DNA from: CADEFQ01 sp035433705
GTDB taxonomy: Bacteria > Pseudomonadota > Gammaproteobacteria > Steroidobacterales > Steroidobacteraceae
Assembly: GCA_035433705.1 (NCBI GenBank)
Contig: DAORVK010000043.1
Location: 1-25,068, forward strand
Length of the DNA stretch: 25,068 nt
Direction of reading: 5' to 3'
Position numbers and translations under genes: made by a program. Shown here one piece after another: positions 23,849-25,068 of this stretch (position 1 is its first letter; the number at the start of each line of letters is the position of its first letter). The notes below the pieces were generated by a model, which saw nothing but the letters and a program-made list of their open reading frames with translations, was not told where the DNA came from and did not search any database.

Positions 23849-25068
23849 GCGCGGCAGCCGCCCCGGCCTTCGTGCACCTGAGGGTGCACACCGAGTACTC
23901 GCTGGTCGACAGCGTCGTGCGCGTGCCGGAACTCGTTGCCGCGGTGGCCGCTGCAGGCATGCCCGCCGTCGCGGTGACCGACGAGTGCAATCTCTTCGCG
24001 ATGGTGAAGTTCTACCGCGCCGCGCTCGCGGCGGGCGTCAAGCCGATCGTCGGCGTCGACCTGCTCGTGCGTGAGGCGGCCGAACGCACCCAGCCGGTGC
24101 GCCTCACGCTCGTGTGCCAGAACACGGTTGGGTACGGCAACATCACGCGCCTCGTGAGCCGGGCATACCGTGAGGGTCGGCGCCAGGGGGTGCCGCTGAT
24201 CGAGCGCGAGTGGCTCGACAGCGCAAGCTGCGCAGGCCTCCTCGCGCTCTCCGGAGCGACGCGTGGCGACATCGGTCGGGCGCTGGTGGAAGGGCGAGGC
24301 GCGGAGGCGGCACGCTGTCTGGAGGCCTGGCTCGCTCTCTTCGGCGATCGTTTCTACATCGAGCTGCAGCGCGTCGGCCGCTCCGACGAAGAGGCCTATA
24401 TCGGCGCTGCGGCGGCGCTCGCCGCGAAGCGCGGTGTGCCCGTCGTCGCGACCAACGACGTGCGCTTCCTCGCAGCCAGCGCATTCGAGTCGCACGAGGC
24501 GCGAGTGTGCATCCAGGACGGCACCTTGCTCGCCGACCCGGGGCGTGCGCGCCGTTATACGCCGCAGCATTTCCTGCGCTCACCCGCCGACATGGCGCAC
24601 GCATTCGCGGACGTTCCCGAGGCGCTCGCCAATACCGTCGAGATCGCGAAACGCTGCAGCCTGTCACTCAAGCTCGGCGAGGCGCGTCTGCCGGAGTATC
24701 CCGTCCCGGCAGGCGAAACGGTGACGGGTTTCCTGCAGGCGCAGGCGTCGCGCGGACTCGAAGCACACCTTGCGGGCCTGCCCGCCGGGGCGAGCGAGCC
24801 CGGGCGCCATCAGGCGCGGCTCGCAACCGAGCTCGAGGTCATCTGCCAGATGGGGTTCGCCGGCTACTTCCTGATCGTCGCCGACTTCATCCGCTGGGCA
24901 CGGGAGCACGGCGTGCCGGTCGGCCCGGGACGCGGGTCGGGCGCGGGCTCGGTGGTGGCCTGGGCGCTCGGCATCACCGACATCGATCCGCTGCGCTACG
25001 ACCTGCTGTTCGAGCGCTTCCTGAACCCCGAGCGCGTGTCGATGCCCGACTTCGACATCGACTTCTGC
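23845..25068 (+). CDS. dnaE: DNA polymerase III alpha subunit (3' end outside window)
   Basis: Catalytic subunit of the replicative polymerase. Only the first 408 codons are present; the frame is open to the last base. The PHP domain opens with FVHLRVHTEYSLVDSVVRVPELV and reads TDECNLFAMVKFYRAAL and GVKPIVGVDLLV. The active-PHP motif TDHGN is TDECN here, so the metal-binding His is lost, as in E. coli, and PHP exonuclease activity is unlikely. The polymerase palm begins with GFAGYFLIVADFIRWA and GPGRGSGAGSVVAWALGITDIDPL. The first two catalytic aspartates are D404 and D406 in MPDFDIDFC, right at the window edge (E. coli D401/D403). The ATG overlaps the rnhB stop by 4 bases. Confidence 0.97.
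   Translation, partial: MSAAAAPAFVHLRVHTEYSLVDSVVRVPELVAAVAAAGMPAVAVTDECNLFAMVKFYRAALAAGVKPIVGVDLLVREAAERTQPVRLTLVCQNTVGYGNITRLVSRAYREGRRQGVPLIEREWLDSASCAGLLALSGATRGDIGRALVEGRGAEAARCLEAWLALFGDRFYIELQRVGRSDEEAYIGAAAALAAKRGVPVVATNDVRFLAASAFESHEARVCIQDGTLLADPGRARRYTPQHFLRSPADMAHAFADVPEALANTVEIAKRCSLSLKLGEARLPEYPVPAGETVTGFLQAQASRGLEAHLAGLPAGASEPGRHQARLATELEVICQMGFAGYFLIVADFIRWAREHGVPVGPGRGSGAGSVVAWALGITDIDPLRYDLLFERFLNPERVSMPDFDIDFC

Noticed and set aside
1..25068. Mobile element, CRISPR, toxin-antitoxin, phage or defence genes
   Set aside because: No transposase, integrase, direct-repeat array or defence domain is visible on either strand. All coding space is filled by housekeeping genes.

Overview
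The window is a GC-rich piece of a gammaproteobacterial core chromosome. Codon third positions are strongly G/C and there is no sign of a mobile element, CRISPR array, tRNA, rRNA or integrase. Several proteins look clearly gammaproteobacterial (DapD, GlnD, MetAP, FabZ/LpxA). The order frr-uppS-cdsA-dxr-rseP matches Pseudomonas and Xanthomonas rather than E. coli, which has frr-dxr-uppS-cdsA. The dedicated DapC beside glnD and dapD also fits a Pseudomonas/Xanthomonas-side or deep-branching gammaproteobacterial lineage. I cannot name the genus.

Layout. Positions 1-1343 (+) hold the 3' part of an amidase of the 6-aminohexanoate-cyclic-dimer hydrolase type, convergent with the next block. Positions 1388-9213 (-), read right to left, are map, glnD, dapC, a GAF-GGDEF-EAL cyclic-di-GMP protein, and dapD. 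map, glnD and dapC are tightly packed. A 112-base gap and then a 37-base gap flank the cyclic-di-GMP gene, which separates the two lysine/diaminopimelate genes. Positions 9214-9398 are a divergent regulatory region: a promoter for each direction, sharing one -10 segment, and a structured rpsB mRNA leader. Positions 9399-25068 (+) are one uninterrupted run: rpsB, tsf, pyrH, frr, uppS, cdsA, dxr, rseP, bamA, skp, lpxD, fabZ, lpxA, lpxB, rnhB and the first 408 codons of dnaE. Gaps are at most 31 bases and seven junctions overlap. No stretch over 300 bases lacks a gene; the largest gap is the 185-base map/rpsB region.

Functionally the plus-strand block joins translation (S2, EF-Ts, ribosome recycling), UMP supply, envelope lipids (UppS, CdsA, Dxr), envelope stress proteolysis (RseP), outer-membrane protein assembly (BamA, Skp), lipid A synthesis (LpxD, LpxA, LpxB), fatty-acid dehydration (FabZ), and replication (RNase HII, Pol III alpha). 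The minus-strand block covers N-terminal Met removal, nitrogen sensing (GlnD) and diaminopimelate synthesis.

I found no convincing new multi-gene system; the gene content is housekeeping. The points worth a second look are mostly regulatory or structural: a 9-bp hairpin that sequesters the dapD ribosome binding site, a nested rpsB leader with a possible pseudoknot, opposed promoters sharing a -10, a roughly 110-residue Pro/Ala/Arg-rich tail on ribosomal protein S2, the cyclic-di-GMP gene with a degenerate GGDEF site and a TTG start inside the dap cluster, and a bulky residue at the LpxA acyl-chain ruler position.
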